Positions 9,094 through 17,244 of a stretch of 64,000 nucleotides of DNA are shown piece after piece (the stretch's first letter is position 1; every line of letters begins with the position of its first letter). A model generated the notes under the pieces. That model was not told the DNA's origin. It did no database searches and saw nothing but the letters and a program-made list of their open reading frames with translations. The translations under genes were made by a program, and so were the position numbers. The stretch is from Hyphomicrobium sp. (lineage in GTDB: Bacteria; Pseudomonadota; Alphaproteobacteria; Rhizobiales; Hyphomicrobiaceae). The stretch is taken from positions 248,001-312,000 of the forward strand of contig NZ_JAIETU010000005.1 in assembly GCF_019744875.1 (NCBI RefSeq). The letters are read 5' to 3'.

Positions 9094-9320
9094 TGGCGCT
9101 GACGGCGGGCGAGATCCGCTTGGTCCTGGAGCGCATCGCGAAGGCGCGGGCGGATGCCGGGACGGGCTTGTCCTGCCCGCACTGCAACCGCGAGGGTCTT
9201 GCCGTCACGGACAGGTCTGCGCGGCCCTATGCCGAGTGGTATCATCTCGCGTGCGCGGGGTGCGGCCTGGACGAGACCATCCATGTCCCGCTGGGGCCGC
9301 CCGTCATGGGAGACGACTGA
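9093..9320 (+). CDS. Small zinc-ribbon-like protein
   Basis: This 75-residue protein starts on the last base of the apt stop codon. Two CxxC pairs (CPHC and CAGC) spaced about 33 residues apart look like a zinc ribbon. I do not know a named family. Its coupling to apt and position before mtnA suggest a link to purine or methylthio salvage, but this is inference from position only. Confidence 0.65.
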   Translation: MALTAGEIRLVLERIAKARADAGTGLSCPHCNREGLAVTDRSARPYAEWYHLACAGCGLDETIHVPLGPPVMGDD

Positions 9321-9421
9321 GGGGAGAGGACTGATGGCTTGCCGCCGCGAACCGACCCCGTCGAGGCGATGCGGCAGCCGCGAACCCCGCTCACGCGAGG
9401 CCAGCTCTTGAAAGACATGCG

Positions 9422-10525
9422 ATGAAAATCGACGGAACGGCGTATCGGACGATCTGGCTCGGAGACGACGGCGCGTCCGTCGTCATCATCGATCAGACGC
9501 GGCTGCCCCATCGCCTCGAAACCGTCACGCTGCGCACCGCCGACGATGCCGCGCGCGCCATTCTCACCATGCAGGTACGCGGCGCGCCGCTGATCGGCGC
9601 TACGGCGGCTTACGGATTGGCGCTGGCATTGCAGGCGGACGCGTCCGATGGCGCGCTCGCACACGCCATCGACCACCTCGCGCGCCAGCGGCCGACGGCC
9701 GTCAACCTGAAGTGGGCGCTGGAGGAGGTCCGCCGTCACGTGCAGCCCTTGCCGACCGCCGCGCGCGCGGCCGCAGCCTTCGCCAAGGCGCATGCGATTG
9801 CCGAGGATGATGTCGAGACGTGCCGCAACATCGGCGTTCATGGCGCAGCGCTCGTTCAAGCCATCGCCGAAAAGAAGCGTCCCGGCGAACCGGTCAACAT
9901 CCTTACGCATTGCAACGCGGGCTGGCTCGCCTGCGTCGACTGGGGCACCGCAACGTCGCCGATCTACCACGCGCATGACGCGGGCGTGCCCGTGCATGTC
10001 TGGGTCGACGAAACGCGCCCCCGCAACCAGGGCGCCGCGCTGACGGCCTACGAGCTTGGACGCCACGGCGTGCCCCACACCTTGATCGTCGACAATGCCG
10101 GCGGGCATCTGATGCAGCACGGTGAGGTCGATCTGTGCATCGTCGGCACCGACCGCGTCGCCGCCAACGGAGACGTCGCCAACAAGATCGGCACCTACCT
10201 TAAGGCGCTCGCAGCCCACGACAACGGCGTGCCGTTCTATGTGGCGCTGCCGTTCTCCACCATCGATTGGACGCTCGACCACGGACGCGACATCCCCATC
10301 GAGGAGCGCGGTGCCGACGAGGTTCTCGTCATGCAGGGCCGCCTCGCGGACGGCTCCGTCGTGCCGGTCGAGATCGCAGCACCCGGCTCGCCTGCCGCCA
10401 ATCCCGCCTTCGACGTCACGCCCGCCCGTCTCGTCACCGGCTTCATCACCGAGCGCGGCATCGCCGCCGCAAGCCGCGACGGCCTGTACAGCCTCTACCC
10501 CGAACGCCGCGAGACCGCAGCATGA
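9422..10525 (+). CDS. mtnA: S-methyl-5-thioribose-1-phosphate isomerase
   Basis: The 367-residue enzyme converts methylthioribose-1-phosphate to methylthioribulose-1-phosphate in the salvage of methylthioadenosine. Family motifs are [31 protein letters not shown] with the catalytic Cys, [20 protein letters not shown] and [18 protein letters not shown] with the catalytic Asp. It resembles eIF2B subunits, as the whole family does. The stop overlaps the next gene by 4 bases (ATGA), which indicates one operon. About 100 bases separate it from the zinc-ribbon gene. Confidence 0.95.
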   Translation: MKIDGTAYRTIWLGDDGASVVIIDQTRLPHRLETVTLRTADDAARAILTMQVRGAPLIGATAAYGLALALQADASDGALAHAIDHLARQRPTAVNLKWALEEVRRHVQPLPTAARAAAAFAKAHAIAEDDVETCRNIGVHGAALVQAIAEKKRPGEPVNILTHCNAGWLACVDWGTATSPIYHAHDAGVPVHVWVDETRPRNQGAALTAYELGRHGVPHTLIVDNAGGHLMQHGEVDLCIVGTDRVAANGDVANKIGTYLKALAAHDNGVPFYVALPFSTIDWTLDHGRDIPIEERGADEVLVMQGRLADGSVVPVEIAAPGSPAANPAFDVTPARLVTGFITERGIAAASRDGLYSLYPERRETAA

Positions 10526-11223
10526 GCAAGTCCGGAAAATCGAAACGCGAAAAGAATCCGGACGAGATCCGGCGTCCGGGCGAAACCCGCCTGCGTCGCG
10601 AGATCATCGATACGGCGCTGGCCATGAGCCGCAGCGGCTTGTCGCCGGGGCGCTCCGGCAACGTGTCGGCGCGCACCGAGGGCGGCATGCTGATCACCCC
10701 GACCGGCCTCGCCTATGAGGATATCGGGCCGAAGGATATCGTGTTCGTGGCGTCCGACGGCTCAGTTCCGGGACGCCAGAAGAAGCCGTCGAGCGAGTGG
10801 GCCTTTCACCTGTCGGCTTACGCGGCCCGCCCCGACATGGGCGCGGCCGTCCACACCCATTCCCTGCACGCGGTCGTGCTGTCGTGTGCCGGCAAGCCGA
10901 TCCCGTCGTTCCACTACATGGTTGCCGTCGCGGGCGGAACCGACATTCCGGTCGTGCCCTACGCGACCTTCGGCAGCCCGGAGCTTGCGGCCAACGTCGC
11001 AGCAGGACTCGCACAGCGCCGCGCGTGCCTGATGGCGCACCATGGCGCAATCGCGCTCGGCGAAACGCTGTCACGCGCGTTGGAGCTGGCCCACGAGGTC
11101 GAGGTGCTGGCCGAGCAATACTACAAGGTGTTGACGCTCGGCGCGCCACGGCTGTTGGACGACGACGAGATGGCGGTCGTGCTCGAGCGGTTCAAATCCT
11201 ACGGCCAGAACGCACAGTCTTAG
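10522..11223 (+). CDS. Class II aldolase family protein, probable methylthioribulose-1-phosphate aldolase
   Basis: This 233-residue protein belongs to the class II aldolase/adducin family. [16 protein letters not shown] is the phosphate-binding region, SSEWAFH carries the likely catalytic Glu, and HTHSLHAV plus HHGAIALG give the metal-binding His residues. It overlaps mtnA by 4 bases. In Rhodospirillum and other bacteria an aldolase (Ald2) next to mtnA splits methylthioribulose-1-phosphate to DHAP and methylthioacetaldehyde without oxygen. MtnB dehydratase is a related alternative, but no mtnC or mtnD is seen nearby. Fuculose-phosphate aldolase is the generic name for this sequence type. Confidence 0.82.
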   Translation: MSKSGKSKREKNPDEIRRPGETRLRREIIDTALAMSRSGLSPGRSGNVSARTEGGMLITPTGLAYEDIGPKDIVFVASDGSVPGRQKKPSSEWAFHLSAYAARPDMGAAVHTHSLHAVVLSCAGKPIPSFHYMVAVAGGTDIPVVPYATFGSPELAANVAAGLAQRRACLMAHHGAIALGETLSRALELAHEVEVLAEQYYKVLTLGAPRLLDDDEMAVVLERFKSYGQNAQS

Positions 11224-11259
11224 GGGGGCGTCCAGTCGTAGATCACGCCAGGTCTGAGG

Positions 11260-11661
11260 CTACTCTGCGGGCAGCAGCGCGTTCAGCATGTGATGCATGT
11301 TCTCGCGGCCGAAGTAGCCGTTGATGCGTCCGATCTCGATCCGGTTGTGGACGAGCACGAGGGTCGGCACCATTGTCACCGGGCTGGAAAGCTCGAAGCT
11401 CCCGGCCTGGGCATCGTTGACATCGATGAAGCGCAGCGGCGCGGTCTTGCCGGCGCGCGAGGCGGCGTAGGTCGGCTCCACGTCGCGGCGGAACACGGGA
11501 CAATAGTTGCAGCCCGGAGCTTCGAACGCGAGCAGCTCATAGCCAGTGTCGGGCGCGCTGTCGCGATCCGGCGCGGCGCGGCTTGCGGCGGGCGTTAGCA
11601 CGGCGAGCAGTCCCAATACGAGACAACGGGACAGGCCGGAGAAGGGATGTGTGCGGGTCAT
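11260..11661 (-). CDS. Exported thioredoxin-like protein
   Basis: This 133-residue protein has a signal peptide (LVLGLLAVLTPAASRA) and a thioredoxin-like fold. Its redox motif is CNYC within FEAPGCNYCPVF, and VPTLVLVHNRIEIGRINGY includes the cis-Pro. The CxxC is not a standard CGPC and resembles SoxS/SoxW-type periplasmic reductases. It may keep a periplasmic partner, possibly the SoxYZ-like carrier, in the thiol state; that link is inference. It is convergent with the mtnA operon. Confidence 0.75.
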   Translation of the reverse strand: MTRTHPFSGLSRCLVLGLLAVLTPAASRAAPDRDSAPDTGYELLAFEAPGCNYCPVFRRDVEPTYAASRAGKTAPLRFIDVNDAQAGSFELSSPVTMVPTLVLVHNRIEIGRINGYFGRENMHHMLNALLPAE

Positions 11662-11916
11662 GCCGCTTGGGCTGCATGTTCGATGCCATCGTCATGCGGG
11701 GTCGCGCGGCGCGCCGGACGCCAAATGTTTCACGGTAAACGTACGTGTGCGACCCCGTTGCCGCGCCAGACTTTTTTGCAAGGCAGCATGTGAATAACGC
11801 CCGCTGGAAAATCCCTAAGGGTTCGGCAAGGTGGAACTGCAGGCGCGGTTCGATGTTAGGGTTTACAACCGAGACTGACCTCTTTCCCACGATACGACAC
11901 GCGACGGTGCACCCTG

Positions 11917-12279
11917 GTGAACATCTCAGATTTCACGACTCCGCTTTCTTATCTGATGTCCGGTTGGGCGTTCATATTGGCCCTCGCCGCAGTCTATGTG
12001 GCGCGGTCGCTCTGGATCGCTCGCCGCGAATGGTCCGAGTGCGCGACCGACACCAAGATGCTTTACCTGATGGTCGCGCCTCCGCTCACGCTCGCGGTCG
12101 ACGTGCTGCAGGCTACAGACCGTCTCTTCTGGCGACGCGCCGTCCGCAAGGCGGGCTCGCGATCGCACGCGTCGTATCGCGGCCATCAGTGGGATGCGCA
12201 GCGTGCGCGCGGTCAGGCAGCGTCGTCGCGTGCCTCCGCGCACGTCTCGGCCAAGCACGCATTGCGCACAAACGGCTGA
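11917..12279 (+). CDS. Hypothetical small membrane protein
   Basis: This is a 120-residue frame starting at GTG with two hydrophobic stretches (SGWAFILALAAVYVARSLW and MLYLMVAPPLTLAVDVLQ). The last 45 residues are Arg/Ala/His rich. I do not recognise it. No strong ribosome site is visible, so it may be shorter or not translated. Confidence 0.4.
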   Translation: MNISDFTTPLSYLMSGWAFILALAAVYVARSLWIARREWSECATDTKMLYLMVAPPLTLAVDVLQATDRLFWRRAVRKAGSRSHASYRGHQWDAQRARGQAASSRASAHVSAKHALRTNG

Positions 12280-12360
12280 GCGCACACGCCGCCGCAGTCA
12301 CCGAATCAACGCCTACGCATTGTGCCGCCGACTACGGTGCGGATGCGCGGTATCGAGGCG

Positions 12361-12837
12361 TCAGCCGCGCCGCGCGGCTTCGATAGCTGCGACATCGATC
12401 TTGCGCATGGTCATCATCGCCGCGAACGCGCGCTTGGCTTCCGCACCGCCCGCGGCCATGGCGTCGGTCAGCACGCGCGGCGTGATCTGCCAGTTGATGC
12501 CCCACTTGTCCTTGCACCAGCCGCAAGCGCTTTCCTGGCCGCCGTTGCCGACGATGGCGTTCCAGTAGCGGTCGGTCTCTTCCTGGTTGTCGGTTGCGAT
12601 CTGGAACGAGAACGCTTCGCTGTGCTTGAACGCAGGCCCGCCGTTGAGGCCGATACAGGGGACGCCCGCGACTGTGAAGTCGACCGTCAGCACGTCGCCT
12701 TCCTTGCCCGAAGGGTAGTCGCCCGGCGCGCGGTGCACGGCCGTGACACGGCTGTCCGGGAACACCTCCGCGTAGAAGCGGGCCGCGGCTTCGGCGTCCT
12801 TGTCGTACCAGATGCAGATGGTGTTCTTCGCGATCAT
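12361..12837 (-). CDS. VOC (glyoxalase/PhnB-like) family protein
   Basis: This 158-residue protein has the 3-demethylubiquinone-methyltransferase-like/PhnB fold of the VOC superfamily. Landmarks are IWYDKDAEAAARFYAEVFPDS, the central VAGVPCIGLNGGPAF, FQIATDNQEETDRYWNAIV, and CGWCKDKWGINWQI. The function of this group is unknown; the old methyltransferase name is not supported. The ATG at 12837 has GAGAGGA upstream, so I chose it over 12915. Confidence 0.88.
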   Translation of the reverse strand: MIAKNTICIWYDKDAEAAARFYAEVFPDSRVTAVHRAPGDYPSGKEGDVLTVDFTVAGVPCIGLNGGPAFKHSEAFSFQIATDNQEETDRYWNAIVGNGGQESACGWCKDKWGINWQITPRVLTDAMAAGGAEAKRAFAAMMTMRKIDVAAIEAARRG

Positions 12838-13145
12838 CTCCGGTCCTCTCGCTTTGGATCTTCGATCCCAGGTGTGGGTGCCTTGAAGACGATCCAACGT
12901 TCGCCGAACCGACACCGCTCCGCAAGCAAACGCGAAATTTCACGCGCTCGCTGAATCATATCGACAATTCGGGAGATCAGTCTCGGCCCGGCAGAGGTAG
13001 CTCCTCTTCGCGCCGTGGCCAGACCGCTAACTTACGGTTGCATACGCCGCATGGGGATGATTACACTTCTCCCGCAAGGCTTTCTGGGTACTGAAAAGCG
13101 CTACAGGCCAGTGTTTTCCGATCGGCAGGCGGCTTGGGGGGACCA
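12838..13145. other. Intergenic region at the left border of the accessory block
   Basis: Divergent intergenic DNA between the VOC gene and the secreted toxin-like gene. No gene, tRNA or repeat is visible. It is where base composition begins to change toward the accessory block. Confidence 0.6.
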
Positions 13146-14291
13146 ATGCGCTATTCTGCAGTCGCGAAGCTTGTTCTAACGACATTCTTGGCAATTGCAG
13201 CTTGGGTGAACCAATCCCCCGGCAGGGAGGCGACTGGCATTAGCGCCCCGCCAGCGCGGACCGTTCGGGTGAAGTCTGAGGGCTATGTCGTAGCCCAACG
13301 ATACCAACAGCAGTATCAATGGCAACAACAGCAGCAAAGGCAACAACAGCAGCAGCAGCTTCAACAGCAGCGCCTTCAACAACAGCAGCTCCAGCAGGAG
13401 CGGCTACGCCAGCAACAACTCCAACAGCAACGAATGCAGCAGCAGCAACAGGCGATGCGTCAGCGTCTGGAGCAGCAGCGCATCCAGATGCAGCGCCTGC
13501 AACAACAACGCATGCAGCAAATGCAGGCCCAACGTCAGCGTCTGCTGGATAGACAGGCCCAACAGCAAGGCCAGGCTCAGCATCGGCAGCAAGATCAACT
13601 TCGCCGTAAGCAGCAACAAGACGACACAAAGCGGACGAAGAATGCGGCCTCAAAAGGGACCGATCTTGCCGTGTTGACGGCCACAGTCGTTCCCGCTCGA
13701 CTACAGGGACGCCTCACTTCACTCTCTGAGCGATTGCCCAATCTCAAGACTGACGCCCAACACCGCAAACATCTTCAACGCGCAGGTAAGCTTGGTACAG
13801 CGGCGCCTGGGTCCGGTGGAGGCGGTAACAACTCCGGAGGGAGCGGTGGCACCCCACCGGAAAAGCGGCTCAAGGACGAGTTCGGGAAGCACGCGGGCAA
13901 GAACGGTGGAGATAGCGCGAGGCCAACAATCAGGCTCAATGCCTCGACTCGCATCGCTATCGCACGCTTTGCAGTAACGGCCGAGAAAGGAGCGAGTACG
14001 AACTTCCGCTCGGCATCTCTATTGAAGGACCATTTCAAAAAGCATGGAGCGGAGTTTGACGCAAGAACGCCTGCTCACTACCGCCGCTTGGCAGATAAAT
14101 TTCTTACCGGATCCATCGGGCCCGACACTGTAGAAAAAAAAAGAAGCAGTGACGGCGACACTGTCCGTTACAATAGCAAAACGAACGAATTTGGCGTAGT
14201 ATCTCAAGATGGAATAATAAGGACATATTTTAAACTCGATAAAACAAAACACAAGCACAATACGAATATGGATTATTTTAATGCGCAATGA
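13146..14291 (+). CDS. Secreted Gln-rich protein with polymorphic-toxin-like C-terminal domain
   Basis: This 381-residue protein starts at an ATG after GGGGGGA. It has a signal peptide (AKLVLTTFLAIAAW), then about 120 residues very rich in Gln with Arg, Met and Leu (residues 50-170, probably a coiled coil), then a Gly/Ser/Asn-rich linker (GSGGGGNNSGGSGG). The last 95 residues form a compact domain: LKDHFKKHGAEF, then GDTVRYNSKTNEFGVVSQDG and IIRTYFKLD, ending HNTNMDYFNAQ. This pattern (His, Arg-Tyr-Asn, Thr, Phe) recalls RNase toxin domains of the barnase/EndoU/colicin/RelE type in polymorphic toxins. The 3' end is more AT-rich and overlaps the next gene by 11 bases, as toxin and immunity genes do. 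No CDI, T6SS or LXG delivery domain is seen. Confidence 0.7.
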   Translation: MRYSAVAKLVLTTFLAIAAWVNQSPGREATGISAPPARTVRVKSEGYVVAQRYQQQYQWQQQQQRQQQQQQLQQQRLQQQQLQQERLRQQQLQQQRMQQQQQAMRQRLEQQRIQMQRLQQQRMQQMQAQRQRLLDRQAQQQGQAQHRQQDQLRRKQQQDDTKRTKNAASKGTDLAVLTATVVPARLQGRLTSLSERLPNLKTDAQHRKHLQRAGKLGTAAPGSGGGGNNSGGSGGTPPEKRLKDEFGKHAGKNGGDSARPTIRLNASTRIAIARFAVTAEKGASTNFRSASLLKDHFKKHGAEFDARTPAHYRRLADKFLTGSIGPDTVEKKRSSDGDTVRYNSKTNEFGVVSQDGIIRTYFKLDKTKHKHNTNMDYFNAQ

Positions 14292-14547
14292 AAATCAATT
14301 TCTTTGTCCCGTTTGCGGTTATCCGCACCTTTTAGAGCCGCCTTACAATCGAAGCGGTGGTGCGTCGTACGAAATTTGTCCGAGCTGCGGCACTGAATTT
14401 GGTTTTGACGACATTGCGAAGTCTTTTGATGAACTAAGAGCAAATTGGGTGGCGGCAGGATGTCACTGGTGGTCATCGGCACAGAAGCCGCCATCTGACT
14501 GGAGCCCCGATCAACAACTAGCAAACCTGGATAAGAACGCGCAATAA
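14281..14547 (+). CDS. CxxC zinc-ribbon protein, probable immunity protein
   Basis: This 88-residue protein begins inside the last codons of the toxin-like gene. It has two Cys pairs, CPVCGYPHL and CPSCGTEFGFDD, followed by a conserved-looking ELRANWVAAGCHWWS and PPSDWSPDQQLANL. Small CxxC proteins of this pattern are common in polymorphic-toxin loci as candidate immunity proteins. The 11-base overlap and low GC support a toxin/immunity pair. It has no signal peptide, so it would act in the cytoplasm. Confidence 0.7.
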   Translation: MRNENQFLCPVCGYPHLLEPPYNRSGGASYEICPSCGTEFGFDDIAKSFDELRANWVAAGCHWWSSAQKPPSDWSPDQQLANLDKNAQ

Positions 14548-14571
14548 AATCCACGGCTGAGGTGATCCAGA

Positions 14572-17208
14572 ATGGTCAAGGTTGACAGGTTTTTTGCAAG
14601 CACCGTTCAGCCGTACGTCAGCCGGACTGCTTCGGCGCATGGTAGCTGGGTTCAAAGGCTCAGCCACTTCATGCTGCACATATTACTGTTAGCGATGATA
14701 GCTGCTACATCCGCTCAAGCTCAAACCGCCCGAGAGCTATTTCAACAACAACGCCAAATGCAAAGGCAGGAGAGGTTCAACCGACTTCAGGAGCAGCGAA
14801 GGCAAACGCTTCACGGGCATGAATTCGGTGCAGGCTCAGATGGCGTGCGTATGTCCCCGGCAAGCGGTACCCGTTGCCAGCCAGCCATCAAGATTCGCCT
14901 TCAGACCAATAAGCAAAGCTTCTTTGCCAACAATCAGCGAGAGCTTGTTGCGCTGTGGTCGCAGATTGTCGGTTACATCCAACAAGCCTGTCCTGAGGTG
15001 CAAGACATCGAGATCCAGGGTGTGGGTCAGACTATAACTGTCTACAGCGGTCGCGCTTCTGCCGCGCAGGGTTGGACCATATCGCATGACCGCACACCGC
15101 TTCAGATCGCGATCGAGGATCTTGAGAAGCAGCGCGCCACATTTGAAAACACTCAATCGCTCGATGCAGTACTCAAGAAGCATGAAAGAGCGTTTGGAGG
15201 CGGTGATACGCCGGATGCGCGAGCCTTGAAGGCTAAAATTGATGAGCGAAAATTTGCGCTCGCCGATGAGAAGCTGTCGAGTTTCGCGGCTGAAGTCGAG
15301 AAAGTGCCGGAGACGATAGAGGGATACAATTCCTTAGAGAGACTTGGCTCCAAGCTCTATCAATCTTTGTACTTCAGCGCTCGGGACAAGATTACAAAGC
15401 TCGAGGAGATCAGGGAGAGCCGTAGGCGCGCTATCGGCATCAAATTACTTGAGGATTTTCGGGGGACCCTCGCAACTGCTCCCAAAGGTTGGCGCGATGC
15501 GGCTGCCACCGTCGACTTGGCGAACAGGCTTCAGGGCACCTGGGGCTCCAAGATCGCGGAACTCGGCCCACTCGTTTCACAGACCATTGCCGACGTCAAA
15601 GCGCAGGTTCAAGCGGAATCGCCGACTTTCTTGCACACCATCCAAAACTACACAGTGGACTGGGATAGTCTCTCGAAGTTGCGCAATGATCTAACAAAGG
15701 TAAGGCAAGACGCAAAGACGGTAGATGCACTCTCCGCTTACGTTGCACCGCTCGAAGAGCGTCAAAAAATGATTCTCGCTGAACTCCAACAGATCCATCT
15801 CGCTGAAGTCGAGCAAGTTGGCAGCGAGATCGGTGATCTCGAAGCAATCATCGGCTATGCCGATACGCTAGCCGGTAAGTTTACCGCCGCGGGCGATACT
15901 CATGCGGCCGGGAACCTGAAGGAAGCAATTGCGCGCCGGGTGAATGAACTTGTTGGTGCGGGTTACGCTCAGTTCGAGGGCGAGATCGAGCAGCTCCCTG
16001 TTACGATGGAAAGCCGGGCGGAACTGCTGGAAGCCGCTAGTGACTACGAGGAGTTGGAGGTCGAGGTTCCGGCGTTTGGTCGATACCGGGAGCTGGCACA
16101 GTTGAAAGCCGAAGAAATAGGCGAAGGTTTTTGCCGGGATTCTGCCAAGCAGTTCGGCTCCGATGAGCATCTCAGGAAGACGATCCTCATCTCGGAAGAA
16201 GCAATCCCGATGGGGAGGTTCGTTTGCGATATCGCCGCTGTTGGGAACTCACTCGTCAAAGATGACTCGACGTGGACTTGGATCACCGGACTGATCAAAA
16301 GTGAAGTAGGCGTTACGTTTGAGCATAGAGATGGCGAGCGAACTTACGTCGCGTTGGCGCCATCGAGCGATTCAAAGCACCAGGGTGCCCTATTGGGCTC
16401 GTCTAGCCAGCCCGAAGGCTCAAGCTCTCGGTCGCTGACCGAGGCCGAATGGCTCGATTTCGCACGCGATATGGTTCGCCCTCCCTCCACTGGCTTGCCG
16501 GATGGGGAAGGCCGCACGGATTGCGATAACCACGCAGCCGACCGCCAAGATCCCAAGAAGCTCGGCGCAGGCACCGAGTTCGACTCCGAAAAGCTCGATT
16601 TTCGAATGCTCGAGCGGGGATTGGAGGCTTGCATCGCCGCCGTAGAGCAGCGACCGGATGATCCCCGCCAGAAATACCAACTCGGCCGACTTCTATGGAC
16701 GGCTGGGGATCACGAGCAAGCTGCGCCATTCGTCTCGGGATCCGCGGACGCGGGCTATCCTGCCGCTCTCAATCTGAGGGCAACAATGCTTCTCACGAGC
16801 GGCACCGACAAAGATGCATTTATCGATGCCTACCTTTTATATATGCAGGCTGCCAACGAGGGATACCAACCGGCCGCAGTAGCGGCACGCGAGCTTAATC
16901 CAGATGGCATTGAAATTTACAAGGAACTGCCCCCCCCAACGGAAGCAGATGTCCTGAGCACGCTGCCGGGCGAGACTTGCACGGAAGTGTTCGGGGTTCG
17001 GAGCTGCGTTCGCTTCACAGGTGCGACAGTGAAGGATTGCATTCAAATGTCCGCAACCGACTTCTCGTGCACGTGGCGGCCACACGCTGACTGCGGGACA
17101 TCAGCGAATGACTTTGCCAACGCCTTGTTCAAGATGGCCTGCTCTCAGACTGAAGATGCTTTCAGCACCTTCCGAAAGCTAGCTTCGGGCTGGCAGAAGC
17201 TTGACTGA
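14572..17208 (+). CDS. Large secreted protein with C-terminal Sel1-like repeats, unknown function
   Basis: This 878-residue protein has an N-terminal extension, a hydrophobic signal (MLHILLLAMIAATSAQA), and then a Gln/Arg-rich helix (RELFQQQRQMQRQERFNRLQ) that echoes the Gln-rich part of the toxin-like protein upstream. Residues about 180-520 are charged and helical. Residues about 690-790 (QKYQLGRLLWTAGDHEQAA, SADAGYPAALNLRATML, QAANEGYQPAAVAARELN) are Sel1/TPR-like repeats. The last 80 residues hold several Cys. It starts 24 bases after the immunity-like gene in the same direction. I do not recognise a family. Its place suggests a role with the toxin pair. Confidence 0.6.
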   Translation: MVKVDRFFASTVQPYVSRTASAHGSWVQRLSHFMLHILLLAMIAATSAQAQTARELFQQQRQMQRQERFNRLQEQRRQTLHGHEFGAGSDGVRMSPASGTRCQPAIKIRLQTNKQSFFANNQRELVALWSQIVGYIQQACPEVQDIEIQGVGQTITVYSGRASAAQGWTISHDRTPLQIAIEDLEKQRATFENTQSLDAVLKKHERAFGGGDTPDARALKAKIDERKFALADEKLSSFAAEVEKVPETIEGYNSLERLGSKLYQSLYFSARDKITKLEEIRESRRRAIGIKLLEDFRGTLATAPKGWRDAAATVDLANRLQGTWGSKIAELGPLVSQTIADVKAQVQAESPTFLHTIQNYTVDWDSLSKLRNDLTKVRQDAKTVDALSAYVAPLEERQKMILAELQQIHLAEVEQVGSEIGDLEAIIGYADTLAGKFTAAGDTHAAGNLKEAIARRVNELVGAGYAQFEGEIEQLPVTMESRAELLEAASDYEELEVEVPAFGRYRELAQLKAEEIGEGFCRDSAKQFGSDEHLRKTILISEEAIPMGRFVCDIAAVGNSLVKDDSTWTWITGLIKSEVGVTFEHRDGERTYVALAPSSDSKHQGALLGSSSQPEGSSSRSLTEAEWLDFARDMVRPPSTGLPDGEGRTDCDNHAADRQDPKKLGAGTEFDSEKLDFRMLERGLEACIAAVEQRPDDPRQKYQLGRLLWTAGDHEQAAPFVSGSADAGYPAALNLRATMLLTSGTDKDAFIDAYLLYMQAANEGYQPAAVAARELNPDGIEIYKELPPPTEADVLSTLPGETCTEVFGVRSCVRFTGATVKDCIQMSATDFSCTWRPHADCGTSANDFANALFKMACSQTEDAFSTFRKLASGWQKLD

Positions 17209-17244
17209 TAGTCATAGTCGCGGGGTACCGCGTAGGGGGAGCCC

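Noticed and set aside
13300-13620. Tandem repeat or CRISPR-like array in CAG/CAA-rich DNA
   Set aside because: The pattern is irregular Gln codons in one long coding frame, without spacers or fixed repeat units.
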